Positions 9,244-18,069 of a stretch of DNA of 64,000 nt are shown here, piece by piece. This stretch comes from Portibacter marinus (GTDB lineage Bacteria > Bacteroidota > Bacteroidia > Chitinophagales > Saprospiraceae), in assembly GCF_021533195.1 (NCBI RefSeq), contig NZ_JAJNKB010000002.1:682001-746000 (forward strand). Direction: 5' to 3'. Positions within the stretch are counted from its first letter, which is position 1, and each line of letters opens with the position of its first letter. The notes below the pieces were generated by a model, which worked only from the letters and a program-made list of their open reading frames with translations, searched no databases and was not told the DNA's origin. The position numbers were made by a program, and so were the translations under genes.

Positions 9244-10248
9244 ATGGCAACAGAAGCAGCGGTACATCACGAGACCGAGAATGAAAAAGGAGCCTGGGAT
9301 GGAGGTAAACAGCCATTTAAGGTCAGTTATGGTAAACTGATGATGTGGTATTTCTTACTCTCTGATGCTTTTACGTTCTCAGGATTTCTAATTGCATATG
9401 GAGCTTTAAGGTTTAGTATGCCTACATGGCCAGTGCCGGATTTTGTTTTTAAAACGGCACCCTTCAATAATATAGGTTTAGGTCATGGTGTGGATTTGCC
9501 ACTAATCTTTGTGACCTTCATGTCTTTTCTATTGATTATCAGTTCCGTGACCATGGTAAGAGCCGTACAGGAAGGACACCGCGAAAATAAAAATGGCGTT
9601 GTATTTTGGATGCTGTTGACTATTGTGGGTGGACTCGGCTTCCTTGGCTGTCAGGCCTGGGAGTGGACAAATCTGATAGGAACAGAGCATATGACGATGA
9701 CCACTAACCCCTTTGGAACGCACACTGAATCAGGTGCGTACTTAAATGAAGATGGTTCGGTGTCAGATGAGACTTTTGAAATGGGAGATAGTTATCTTAT
9801 CCACAAGGTTTCAGCACATGGACATGGGGGAGAAGCACATGCCGGAGATGATTATAGTGAAGGTAGTCACGAAGGTGGAGACCACGGTGAAGCTCACGGA
9901 TTCACACCTGCTCAAACAGCTCCAGGGAACTATGCGGGATATGAAATTACTGACAAAGGTTATATCTTAAGAAAATATCGAATATTAGACGGAGATCTAG
10001 CCGGTAGAACAGCAACCCAGGAATTTGGCCCTAAGGCGTTCGGAGCACTTTTCTTCTTTATTACAGGTTTTCACGGATTTCACGTTTTTTCAGGAGTGGT
10101 CTTTTTGATCATTATCATGCTGAATGCGGCAAGTGGCCTTTACGTAAAAAGGAAGAATGGCTATGAAATGGTTGAGAAAATAGGGCTGTATTGGCACTTT
10201 GTAGATTTGGTGTGGGTGTTTGTTTTCCTTGTATTTTATTTACTATAA
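9244..10248 (+). CDS. Cytochrome c oxidase subunit III, long form with His-rich insertion
   Basis: A 334-residue second subunit III homologue ending in the same hallmark as the short copy (YWHFVDLVWVFVF). Between the N-terminal helices and the last two helices lies an insertion of roughly 90 residues rich in His, Gly, Asp and Glu (AHGHGGEAHAGDDY, HEGGDHGEAHGF). This insert probably sits outside the membrane. Sixteen bases separate it from the short subunit III gene and 19 from the subunit IV gene. The insert is unlike other parts of the protein and resembles the His/acid-rich segments of ActC, ActE and CoxA in the same operon. Confidence 0.9.
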   Translation: MATEAAVHHETENEKGAWDGGKQPFKVSYGKLMMWYFLLSDAFTFSGFLIAYGALRFSMPTWPVPDFVFKTAPFNNIGLGHGVDLPLIFVTFMSFLLIISSVTMVRAVQEGHRENKNGVVFWMLLTIVGGLGFLGCQAWEWTNLIGTEHMTMTTNPFGTHTESGAYLNEDGSVSDETFEMGDSYLIHKVSAHGHGGEAHAGDDYSEGSHEGGDHGEAHGFTPAQTAPGNYAGYEITDKGYILRKYRILDGDLAGRTATQEFGPKAFGALFFFITGFHGFHVFSGVVFLIIIMLNAASGLYVKRKNGYEMVEKIGLYWHFVDLVWVFVFLVFYLL

Positions 10249-10267
10249 AAGATAATTAGTCGAAGTT

Positions 10268-10702
10268 ATGAGTGATCATAGAAGTTACGAAGAATCGATA
10301 AAAGCAGTATACAAAGGCTTAGTGTTACTAGGTGTGGTTACATTGGTAGAAGTTGCTTTCTCACTATTTGGAAAGGGACACATTTTTCCAAGTTTGGCTG
10401 AAAATTACAGATGGCCGGTTATCATTGCATCCCTAGTCATTTTAATCCTTTCCTTATATAAGGCCTACTTTATCATATATGAATTTATGCACATGAAATA
10501 TGAAGTCTCCGGATTGTCAAAGACTGTGCTATTACCTTGTGTTCTATTGATTTGGGCGATCATCGCTTTCTTTTGGGAAGGAAATGATTGGAACAAGCGT
10601 AGATCGCTGATTGAAAAGAAAAATAATGAAACAGTAGACGAGAAGACTGAACCACAAATGGGATCGGATGTAAGGATACTGAAAGAAGAAGATTTCCAAT
10701 AA
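10268..10702 (+). CDS. Cytochrome c oxidase subunit IV-like protein
   Basis: A 144-residue membrane protein in the position of subunit IV of caa3-type oxidases. Three hydrophobic helices (about residues 18-37, 52-72 and 85-105) are followed by a charged C-terminal tail of about 35 residues (KRRSLIEKKNNETVDEK). The segment YEFMHMKYE between helices matches the conserved F-x-H-M-K pattern of prokaryotic subunit IV families. It is the last gene before a strong intrinsic terminator, so it probably ends the main respiratory transcript. Confidence 0.85.
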   Translation: MSDHRSYEESIKAVYKGLVLLGVVTLVEVAFSLFGKGHIFPSLAENYRWPVIIASLVILILSLYKAYFIIYEFMHMKYEVSGLSKTVLLPCVLLIWAIIAFFWEGNDWNKRRSLIEKKNNETVDEKTEPQMGSDVRILKEEDFQ

Positions 10703-10708
10703 AATACA

Positions 10709-10735
10709 AGCCATCCATTTGGATGGCTTTTTTTT
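10709..10735 (+). terminator. Intrinsic terminator after the oxidase operon
   Basis: An 8-bp perfect stem, AGCCATCC / GGATGGCT, with an ATTT loop is followed by eight T residues. It starts six bases after the subunit IV stop codon and ends five bases before the next ATG, so the downstream SCO-like gene is either reached by read-through or has its own promoter. Confidence 0.9.
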
Positions 10736-10740
10736 GATAA

Positions 10741-11253
10741 ATGAAAGTATATAAAGTCATCGCTGTTCTTGCATTACTCATTGCATTTCCTGCAATCAGC
10801 TACTGGTATCTAATGAGGGGATATAATTTCCGTTTGGATGCACTACAGAAATTGGAAACCAAAGCAGTTATTACAGATTTCAATTATGGGAATATTAAAA
10901 CAAACCCCTTTAAAAATAGAGCCAGCTTGGTTTTCGATGGTCAAGCTTCCGAAGCACGTGCATATCTGGAACCAGTTTTCGAAGAGTTTTCGGATCGTGA
11001 AGAGTTTCAGATGATAGGTTTTGTAAAAGATAGCATGAATATCGCTGCATATCCAGCTAACGATCAATGGATAACACTCATTGGACACTATCCTTATGAA
11101 CAAAGCATAGCTTTAATAGATACAGCTTCAGCCATCAGAAATTACTATACTTTTGATAGCCTTTCATTTAAAGATTTGATCCAACATATTCCCATCATCA
11201 TCCCAAGGAAAAAGGAAAAGGACATTGTACTAAAGAGAGAAGATGAAAAATAG
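10741..11253 (+). CDS. SCO/SenC-like membrane-anchored thioredoxin-fold protein lacking cysteines
   Basis: A 170-residue protein with an N-terminal signal anchor (residues 4-25). The second half resembles the end of Bacteroidota SCO proteins: IALIDTASAIRNYYTFDSLS followed by LIQHI and a charged tail (PRKKEKDIVLKRE). SCO proteins deliver copper to CuA through a CxxxC motif and a distal His. Here there is no cysteine anywhere, so copper chaperone or thiol chemistry cannot work in the usual way. The gene lies between subunit IV and a DUF420 gene, the normal place for SCO in this group, and overlaps the DUF420 gene by 11 bases. The family call is from C-terminal similarity and position and is moderate; it may be a diverged structural or regulatory SCO. 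Confidence 0.6.
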   Translation: MKVYKVIAVLALLIAFPAISYWYLMRGYNFRLDALQKLETKAVITDFNYGNIKTNPFKNRASLVFDGQASEARAYLEPVFEEFSDREEFQMIGFVKDSMNIAAYPANDQWITLIGHYPYEQSIALIDTASAIRNYYTFDSLSFKDLIQHIPIIIPRKKEKDIVLKREDEK

Positions 11254-11791
11254 ACCTTCAGTCAATCAGAATTTACGCCTGGCTAAAAAATTAAATGTTG
11301 CAGCTTACATTGTTTCAATAGCTGTTGTAGGTCTTGTTATCCTCATGAGAAGAGTAAAGTTAGATGTAGGTGTTGATTTCAGCTTTCTTCCGCCGATTCA
11401 TTCAACCTTAAATGCTATTACAGCAGTTTTATTGATTGTAGCACTTGTTTTTATTAAACAAAAGAAAATCATTGCTCACCGAAATACCATGTTTGCCGCT
11501 GTTATTACTTCGGCATTGTTTCTTTTGTCCTATGTATTATATCATTTTACAACACCTGAGACCAGTTACTGCATTGAAGGCAATATCAGATATCTTTACT
11601 TTACCCTTTTGATAACACATGTTATACTAGCAGGAGTGATATTCCCTTTTATCTTGTTTACATTGATAAGAGGATATACTAATCAGATAGAAAAACATCG
11701 GAGAATGGCTCGCTGGGTATTTCCACTTTGGCTTTATGTAGCAGTGACAGGACCGATTTTGTATTTGATGTTGAGACCTTGCTACGGCTAA
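11243..11791 (+). CDS. DUF420 family membrane protein
   Basis: A 182-residue integral membrane protein with about five helices and conserved polar positions on helix ends (LPPIHSTLNA, IIAHRNTMFAA, LYHFTTPE, THVILAG, EKHRRMARW). These His residues and the final MARW-VFPLWLYVAVTG match the DUF420 family, which is often encoded beside cytochrome oxidase genes and is suspected to help in oxidase assembly. It overlaps the SCO-like gene by 11 bases and so is probably translated with it. It converges with the short gene on the minus strand 13 bases away. Confidence 0.85.
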   Translation: MKNRPSVNQNLRLAKKLNVAAYIVSIAVVGLVILMRRVKLDVGVDFSFLPPIHSTLNAITAVLLIVALVFIKQKKIIAHRNTMFAAVITSALFLLSYVLYHFTTPETSYCIEGNIRYLYFTLLITHVILAGVIFPFILFTLIRGYTNQIEKHRRMARWVFPLWLYVAVTGPILYLMLRPCYG

Positions 11792-11804
11792 AAGAAATTA
11801 ATCA

Positions 11805-12053
11805 CTATAGCTCTTCCTGAGCATTTCTTTTTTTATTCCGATACCACACAATACCTAAGGTCAGCACAAGCAGGTAAGGTAAACTTAGAATGTAAAGAAT
11901 ACCTTTGTTCAATCCACGACCCATAGTCCCTCCATGTTCCAGGTTAGATTCTGCAGACATACGACACATGGGGCACTGAGCCATTAATTCATTAAATCCA
12001 GGGAAAAAGATTAAGAACAGTATGATAAGAAATAATAAAGCAATTTTTTTCAT
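11805..12053 (-). CDS. Small membrane protein with CPMCRM motif
   Basis: The most likely start is the ATG at 12053-12051 (MKKIALLFLIILFLIFF), giving 82 residues; an ATG 30 bases further upstream is less likely because it would put polar residues before the signal. The protein has an N-terminal hydrophobic signal, then AQCPMCRMSAESN with a CxxC pair, a glycine-rich stretch (EHGGTMGRGLNKGILY), and a second helix followed by a basic tail (WYRNKKRNAQ). Proteins of this pattern occur near oxidase genes in Bacteroidota. The CxxC could bind metal or take part in thiol exchange, for example in copper delivery, but no function is established. Confidence 0.75.
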   Translation of the reverse strand: MKKIALLFLIILFLIFFPGFNELMAQCPMCRMSAESNLEHGGTMGRGLNKGILYILSLPYLLVLTLGIVWYRNKKRNAQEEL

Positions 12054-12556
12054 CACGCAAAGATAATCATTAACGATGTTCACCCCAAATGCACTGATTC
12101 TTAATTGACATTGATAAGGTGTTACACCATTTAAAACACTTGATTAAGACATATGGTTTCGAATATATTGGGTGAATACATATTTATCATTACTTTCGCT
12201 TTTGCCTTTCAAACCTGAGATAAATAAAAATCGCCCCACCTTTGTGGAGCGATAGGGCATAACTTCTATAATTCTGCCCAAACCCAAAGAAAAACCTCTA
12301 TATTTTTTACTGAATTATAACTACTGTTAAGACGAGAAATATTTGAAAAAGTTAAGTTAATAGGCGTTAAATCTTTGTTACAACTTTCTTGAAAATCAGT
12401 CAAATATCATGACAATGTAAAAAAGTAGACATTTTCATGTTAACTGATATGATCTTTAAGGGGCCCCAGGCTTAATAAGCGTCTATTGTTTAGAAACCGC
12501 TGAATACCTTTTATAACACATCCGAAAAGTTTCTTTAATAATGAAAATGATACTTG
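12054..12556. other. Intergenic region, about 500 bases, no protein gene seen
   Basis: There is no convincing protein-coding frame. The left part contains two adjacent hairpins pointing to a minus-strand small RNA (listed separately). The right part holds two short palindromes, GGGGCCCC at 12460-12467 and GCTTAATAAGC at 12470-12480, upstream of the secreted metalloprotease; their meaning is unclear. The promoter of the metalloprotease should lie here, but no clear TAnnTTTG element was found. Confidence 0.5.
12220..12310 (-). ncRNA. Candidate small RNA with intrinsic terminator (minus strand)
   Basis: Read on the minus strand, a hairpin (GGGCA-G-AA / TT-A-TGCCC, plus coordinates 12279-12255) is followed two bases later by a 10-bp hairpin with one mismatch (ATCGCTCCAC, loop AAAG, GTGGGGCGAT; 12253-12230) and then a T-rich run TTTTTATTTAT. 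This is the layout of an RNA 3' end with an intrinsic terminator. No protein gene on the minus strand feeds into it: the nearest upstream minus-strand gene ends beyond a large plus-strand gene and its own terminator. The 5' end is not defined; the right boundary given is a guess. Confidence 0.4.
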
Positions 12557-15556
12557 ATGAAGTATGTATTACTTTGCCTGTTGGCAGTGCTTATCAGTGC
12601 AGCTTATGGTCAGAAAAGTAACCCCCAGGAAGTCTTCGAAAAGTATGAAGAGAAAAGTATAAATACCGATTTCTTATTGTCTCAGGTAAATGGGAGAACA
12701 GATGATATGGTATACTTACAACTTCACACATGGAACTTGGAATTAACTCCTTCGAATATATTGGCGGAAGACTATAAATTTATAGATCAAAATGGTAGAG
12801 CTTTAACTTCATCTGAGGACAGGGTTATTCCTCTTACAGGTTACACTGACCAAGGTGGACAAGCCTCCATTACCATCGGTAAAGATTTCATATTTGGATA
12901 TGTGCAAGATGGTGAGGAAGTGTTTTACATTGAGCCCTCCAGGTTCTATACTCCATCTCGCTCACCAGAATCATTTATTATCTACAATGTGAATGATGTC
13001 AAGGAGACTGCTCCCGTGAAATGCGGTGTACAGGAAGTTAGTGAAAAAACTTATAAGCTAAAGGATCAGGATCACAACAGCAGATCTTCGGGACTATGTT
13101 ACGATGTGGAATATGCCATAGTCAATGACTGGTCAATGTTTAATAAATATGGTGCATCCGGGCTGGAATCCAGAAATATAGCCATCACAAATGATGTCAA
13201 TACGAATTACGCCAATGCTTTTAGCGATGAGATAAGATTTATCATTACTGGTCAATGGAATGCAACTTGCTCTTCCTGTAATCCCTTCGGAGTATCAACA
13301 AACCTCAATACAACATTGGATAATTTTACATCCTGGGGACAATCCAATCTTAACAACTCTTCTTCAAGCAACTACATCAGGCACGATGTTGCTTCACTGT
13401 GGTCAGATGTTTTTGCTAACAGTGGTACAATTGGACTAGCGTGGGTAGGTGTCATTTGTAATTCTCATAAATATAACGTGCTTTCCGATTTCTCTTCAAA
13501 TGCCAATAGCCTAAGGGTTTTGACTGCACATGAACTTGGACACAATTTTGCAGCAGGACATGATGCTGCAGGATCGGGTCATATTATGGCACCCTCAGTC
13601 AATAATACCAGCACCTGGTCATCAGGGAGCATCTCTTCTATTAATAATCATCTGGCTTCTCGAGGTTGCTTAGAAACATGTTCTGACTTGCCAGCCACTG
13701 TTTATTTTGACAGCGGAGATGCAACAGTATTGGAAGATACAGGAGGCGGAATCGGGGGAAGTTGTCAGGAGCACTACAAAGACTATTTCGTACCCATTAC
13801 GATTTCAAAATCTCCCACATCCAACGTTAGTGTGAGCTTTTCTACTTCTGGATCCACTGCTACTAATGGTTACGATTACCAACTACTGACAAATTCGATC
13901 ACCTTTACAAGTTCTGGTGCTACTACTCAAAATGTCACTTTCAGAATTTATGATGATGCGATTGTAGAAAATCCTGAAAACTTAAGATTGAGTTTATCTG
14001 TGTCCAGCGGACCGGGAGAGGCATCCAGTAACAATGCCATAAACATTGGTATCACTTCGAATGATGTCATAGAATCAAGCGCAGGTTACAGCGACACGGT
14101 ATTCTACGGAAATACTACACAAAGCCTCTCAGGAGCCGGATTTTTTGAAGGGTCACGAACAGATGTGCGCTCGAGATTTATAATCTTAGCTTCAGAGCTT
14201 CAAAGTATGGGTATTGCAGCGGGAGAAATAGATATGTTGGCATTTTATGTTTACGAAAAGAACAGTACAGGAACATTCAATAACTTCCGACTGGGCATGA
14301 CTGAAATAACTCAGAATACCTTAGATGGAGTGGGGTGGTTGTCAACTGAAACGGTTTTTAGTGGAAATGTCCAAACGACGGTTAGTGCCTGGAATGCATT
14401 TGAATTCACTTCGGGATTTGAATGGGATGGAACTTCTAATCTATATGTAGAAATGTGCTTTGATAATTCTTCAGCCATTGGTCATGATAGAATCATATGG
14501 TATAATACCGGAAGCGGCAATAATCAAATGCTATCTTTTTCGACCAATAGTCTGAATAACTGTGGCTTCGTATCTAACTGGTCTTATTACTACGACCGGG
14601 CACCGGTTTTGCTGATTAGAAGAAAAGGTTCTACAGAGGTGGAAATGTTGGCCAATGAGAGTGCCAATGGTAGAATAAAGGTAGGTGAAACTGCTAATTT
14701 ATTTTCTGACAATGGAAGAATCATAGCGACCATCAAAAATACTGGTTCCTCTAATTTACAATGTATAACCAGTACCATAGACCAGGCAGGTATTGGACAG
14801 TCTACACTACCTTTTGGATCCGGAATGATGACCGATAAATCATTTTATATAGAAACCAGCAACAGCGGTACCTATGATTTAACACTATATTTTACGGAAC
14901 AGGAGCTGGCAATTTGGGGTAGTGAGTCATTGACACTCAACTTTTTGAAATCAAATGTTCCAGTATCCTCGAGCAATAGTAATAATGCTGAAATACTGAA
15001 TACGGCGAGCGTCAATACAAATATTGGAGCGGAAAATACCATTGCGTACAAAACTACATCTTCCGGTTCATCGTATTATGCTCTGACCAATGGAAGCAGT
15101 AGCCCGCCCGTTACAGCAAATGTAGCCAGCACCTGGGAAAATGCGGATGTATTAATTAATGAATTTGGAAAGGGACTTTTAATGAAGAACAGCACTGGAA
15201 ACCAATATGTGCTGACCGTTAATACAAATGGCGACCTAATCGCAACTATGGACAACAACGTTATGTCCAATTCTAATTTTCCGGAAGGAGATTTGTGTAT
15301 TCTTACTCCTGGCAAATCACTAATGCTTAAAAGAACAAGTTCAGCTTATACCGGAATTAATGTAGATAATGATGGTAATATTATTGCTACTAATACCTCG
15401 AATGTTCCCACTCAAGCCATTACTGTCGAAAGCGGTCATTTTGGACTATTGGATGTTGCAGGTGGAGTCATCTTCCAAAATATGCAGAATGAATGCTATA
15501 AAGTTTATGTGGATGAAAGTGGTAATTTAAGAACGGGAATGGTGAGCTGTCCGTAG
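12557..15556 (+). CDS. Secreted zinc metalloprotease (reprolysin-like) with Calx-beta domain
   Basis: The ATG at 12557 gives 999 residues; the TTG one codon upstream is unlikely as start. A signal peptide is clear (MKYVLLCLLAVLISAAYG). The catalytic zinc motif HELGHNFAAGHD is at residues 325-336, with a downstream Met-turn (GHIMAPSV), as in M12/metzincin proteases. After the catalytic domain comes a Calx-beta domain (PATVYFDSGDATVLEDTGG ... DDAIVENPENLRLSLSV). The following ~450 residues are beta-rich and of unknown family, with Ser/Asn/Thr-rich composition. No typical type IX secretion C-terminal signal is obvious. It is probably exported and acts on extracellular protein. It stands alone, with a terminator 20 bases after its stop. 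Confidence 0.88.
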   Translation: MKYVLLCLLAVLISAAYGQKSNPQEVFEKYEEKSINTDFLLSQVNGRTDDMVYLQLHTWNLELTPSNILAEDYKFIDQNGRALTSSEDRVIPLTGYTDQGGQASITIGKDFIFGYVQDGEEVFYIEPSRFYTPSRSPESFIIYNVNDVKETAPVKCGVQEVSEKTYKLKDQDHNSRSSGLCYDVEYAIVNDWSMFNKYGASGLESRNIAITNDVNTNYANAFSDEIRFIITGQWNATCSSCNPFGVSTNLNTTLDNFTSWGQSNLNNSSSSNYIRHDVASLWSDVFANSGTIGLAWVGVICNSHKYNVLSDFSSNANSLRVLTAHELGHNFAAGHDAAGSGHIMAPSVNNTSTWSSGSISSINNHLASRGCLETCSDLPATVYFDSGDATVLEDTGGGIGGSCQEHYKDYFVPITISKSPTSNVSVSFSTSGSTATNGYDYQLLTNSITFTSSGATTQNVTFRIYDDAIVENPENLRLSLSVSSGPGEASSNNAINIGITSNDVIESSAGYSDTVFYGNTTQSLSGAGFFEGSRTDVRSRFIILASELQSMGIAAGEIDMLAFYVYEKNSTGTFNNFRLGMTEITQNTLDGVGWLSTETVFSGNVQTTVSAWNAFEFTSGFEWDGTSNLYVEMCFDNSSAIGHDRIIWYNTGSGNNQMLSFSTNSLNNCGFVSNWSYYYDRAPVLLIRRKGSTEVEMLANESANGRIKVGETANLFSDNGRIIATIKNTGSSNLQCITSTIDQAGIGQSTLPFGSGMMTDKSFYIETSNSGTYDLTLYFTEQELAIWGSESLTLNFLKSNVPVSSSNSNNAEILNTASVNTNIGAENTIAYKTTSSGSSYYALTNGSSSPPVTANVASTWENADVLINEFGKGLLMKNSTGNQYVLTVNTNGDLIATMDNNVMSNSNFPEGDLCILTPGKSLMLKRTSSAYTGINVDNDGNIIATNTSNVPTQAITVESGHFGLLDVAGGVIFQNMQNECYKVYVDESGNLRTGMVSCP

Positions 15557-15575
15557 ACGATAAAAGATAAAAGAT

Positions 15576-15612
15576 AAAAAAAACCTTCGAAGTTGCTTCG
15601 AAGGTTTTTTTT
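15576..15612. terminator. Bidirectional intrinsic terminator
   Basis: A 9-bp perfect stem CCTTCGAAG / CTTCGAAGG with a TTG loop is flanked by eight A on the left and eight T on the right, so it can terminate transcripts from both sides. It lies between the converging metalloprotease and small membrane protein genes. Confidence 0.92.
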
Positions 15613-15619
15613 GATTTAG

Positions 15620-16030
15620 TTACTGAAGAAATTTGAGGTACACCCAATACCAAAAGCTGATTACACCAGCTAAGTATACTAGCCATGCAATATAAGATAG
15701 TGGCCAAAAAGCTGCAGCTGCCAAAACATACATGATGGTTCCAGCAACGACACCAATGATGGCATACCATAACCACTTTTCAACAGGATCATTTAGATCA
15801 ATCCCTACTTTATTCATGAATTTTGTCAATTGAGTCGCCTTCTTCACAAACCATTTTCCAGCTTTTGTCTGTGAAAATTTAGCCAATCTCTGCGCCCATT
15901 TATTGGCTTTCTTCTCTACTTTAATGGTTTTCTCAAAATCCACAGCCTCAGGGCTGATCGGGTTGGTTGCATAAGTATTAAGTGCAAATCCTACCATTAG
16001 TAGTAACATTGTAAATAATCTTAATTTCAT
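15620..16030 (-). CDS. Small secreted/membrane protein of unknown function
   Basis: A 136-residue protein with a signal peptide (MKLRLFTMLLLMVGFALNTYA), a basic amphipathic middle (IKVEKKANKWAQRLAKFSQ), and two hydrophobic segments in the second half (WYAIIGVVAGTIMYVLAAAAFW; SYIAWLVYLAGVISFWYW). I do not recognise the family by name. It is a single gene with a shared terminator at its 3' end and an AT-rich upstream region. It may be a small envelope protein; no catalytic motif is visible. Confidence 0.75.
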   Translation of the reverse strand: MKLRLFTMLLLMVGFALNTYATNPISPEAVDFEKTIKVEKKANKWAQRLAKFSQTKAGKWFVKKATQLTKFMNKVGIDLNDPVEKWLWYAIIGVVAGTIMYVLAAAAFWPLSYIAWLVYLAGVISFWYWVYLKFLQ

Positions 16031-16093
16031 CGTTTAATGTTTTTGTTAATTATCAATTGATTAAAGTACTTAAATATATAAAAATTTGTAATA

Positions 16094-17587
16094 CTAGTTT
16101 AAATTGTAAATATCATTATACTTTTTCTTAGCATAGTCCATAAAATACTTAAAATTCAATTTCTCACCCGTCAGTTTCACACATAACTCCTCAGCTTCGT
16201 ACAGTCTTCCATGTTGATGAATGTTTTTCCTTAGCCAGTCCAGTAGTTCAGAAGTATCACCATCACTGATCTTAGTCTTTAAATCAGGGATGGAATGAAC
16301 AGCTTCGCTAAAAAATTGTGCAGCATAAAAGCTACCTATCGAATAGGTTGGAAAATAACCAAAACTTCCATGAGCCCAATGTACGTCCTGTAGAATTCCC
16401 CGATTGTCATCCGGAATCTGGACTGCCAGAAACTTTTCATATAAGCTGTTCCACTCATGCTTCAGATCGTTAACCGGCAAATCTCCATTGATCAACCTTT
16501 TCTCCAGCTCGTAACGGATCATTACGTGAAAATGGTAATGCAATTCATCGGCTTCCGTCCGGATAAAGTTGGGAGCAACTCTATTGATGCCAGTGTAAAA
16601 TTGATCTAAAGAAACATTCCCCAGATTATCCGGAAATAAGCGCTGTAATTCTCCATAGTAATGTTCCCAGTATTCTTTAGATCTACCTACATGGTTTTCC
16701 CATAATCTGGATTGTGACTCATGAATGCCCAGACTAATCGCTCCACCTGTAGGTAAACCATAGTCAATAATCTTGGTACCCTGCTCATAGAGTGCATGCC
16801 CTCCTTCATGTATACAAGACCAACACATATTAGCAAAATCATGCTCATCGATTCTGGTGGTCACCCTCACATCCTGAGACGAAAAAGTAATGGTGAAAGG
16901 ATGGGGAGAAAGATCCTGCCTGCCGCTTTCAAAATCATAACCCATTTCACGCAGCAATTTCAATCCAAATTCCCATTGTTTATCCTTATCGTAATATTGC
17001 TTCAGAAAGGAGTGATCAACCTGTGAAGCTTGTCTGATTTTCTTAATAAAGGGAACCAATTCATTTCTGACATCTTCAAACAATGGATCTAGGGTCGCCA
17101 CCTTTGATCCGGGTTCATACAAATCCAGCAACGCATCATAAGGATGGTCATCATAACCCAATATGCCAGCCTCTTCTCTTTTAATATCTACTAGGTCACT
17201 TAAAGCGGGGATATATTTACTAAAATCATTGGCTTCCTGAGCGGTCAGCCATGCGTGATAGGCAGTAGAAATCAGTTTTGATCTTTGTATCACAAAGGCT
17301 TCATCAAATTTGGTCGCTTTGTCATATTCTCTTTGAGTGACCTGTACATTTTTGCTCTGCTTCGCATCCAGAGATTCGTCAGTCATCAATTCATTTAACA
17401 ATTCACCAAATGATTCTCGTGTGAATAATTCATGTGATATACCTGAAAGGGTGGAAACCTGTTGACCTCTAATCGCTGCTCCATTTTTAGGTAAATTAAC
17501 CTCTTTATCCCAACTCAAAACCGCTATGCTGTGGCCTACATCTGCAATCTTACGCATGTGCGCCACATATTTGTCGTATTTACTCAT
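16094..17587 (-). CDS. Carboxypeptidase Taq (M32 family metallocarboxypeptidase)
   Basis: A 497-residue M32 metallopeptidase, the usual length for the family. The zinc motif HEGGHALYEQ is at residues 260-269, and the third ligand Glu lies in the following family signature GIHESQSRLWENH. The M32-specific segments DVRVTTRIDEHDF and IRTEADELHYHFHVMIRYELE are present. It is a cytoplasmic enzyme removing C-terminal amino acids from peptides, so a role in peptide turnover is likely. Its start overlaps the end of the DUF423 gene by 8 bases, so the two are co-transcribed. Confidence 0.96.
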   Translation of the reverse strand: MSKYDKYVAHMRKIADVGHSIAVLSWDKEVNLPKNGAAIRGQQVSTLSGISHELFTRESFGELLNELMTDESLDAKQSKNVQVTQREYDKATKFDEAFVIQRSKLISTAYHAWLTAQEANDFSKYIPALSDLVDIKREEAGILGYDDHPYDALLDLYEPGSKVATLDPLFEDVRNELVPFIKKIRQASQVDHSFLKQYYDKDKQWEFGLKLLREMGYDFESGRQDLSPHPFTITFSSQDVRVTTRIDEHDFANMCWSCIHEGGHALYEQGTKIIDYGLPTGGAISLGIHESQSRLWENHVGRSKEYWEHYYGELQRLFPDNLGNVSLDQFYTGINRVAPNFIRTEADELHYHFHVMIRYELEKRLINGDLPVNDLKHEWNSLYEKFLAVQIPDDNRGILQDVHWAHGSFGYFPTYSIGSFYAAQFFSEAVHSIPDLKTKISDGDTSELLDWLRKNIHQHGRLYEAEELCVKLTGEKLNFKYFMDYAKKKYNDIYNLN

Positions 17588-17978
17588 CTTTTTTTGATAT
17601 AAAGTTTATTCCCAATGTAATCCAGGCACCTATAAAGAAAACCCCTCCAATAGGTGTCATAGGACCCAGGATGGATGTACTATTGATCCCAAGAAGGTCT
17701 CTGCATGCGATCAAATATAGTGAACCGCTGAATAAGATAATTCCTGCGAGGCACATCCAGAAAGCAATTTTTAAAAGTTTTGTTGGTTTTAGATGGTACA
17801 AAATACCAATTAGCATTAAAAGGAAAACATGGAAGAAGTGATAGGTATTACCAGTCTTGTAAGAAGACAATTGTTTAACAGAAATCTGATCTGCGAGTGC
17901 ATGGGCACCAAATGCTCCAAATATAACAGCTATGGCTCCTAATATTGCGCCCGTAAATAGTATGTACTTATATTTCAA
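17580..17978 (-). CDS. DUF423 family membrane protein (YgdD-like)
   Basis: A 132-residue small membrane protein with four hydrophobic segments. The N-terminal signature GAILGAIAVIFGAFGAHAL and the later GNTYHFFH and GSLYLIA are hallmarks of DUF423. The start codon is TTG (17978-17976): an in-frame stop lies 12 bases further upstream and no ATG fits, while the TTG places the N-terminus where homologues begin. Function is unknown in the family. It overlaps the M32 carboxypeptidase gene by 8 bases. Confidence 0.9.
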   Translation of the reverse strand: MKYKYILFTGAILGAIAVIFGAFGAHALADQISVKQLSSYKTGNTYHFFHVFLLMLIGILYHLKPTKLLKIAFWMCLAGIILFSGSLYLIACRDLLGINSTSILGPMTPIGGVFFIGAWITLGINFISKKDE

Positions 17979-18069
17979 TCTTCTATTTTTTTATGACCAA
18001 TGGCGAAAGTAAGGCAAAATGATGATTACGAGAACTCTTATAATCCTTGCAGAGGCAAATTTACATCTA

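Noticed and set aside
12460-12480. GGGGCCCC and GCTTAATAAGC palindromes as operators of the metalloprotease gene
   Set aside because: Short, without recognisable promoter elements around them; chance occurrence cannot be excluded.
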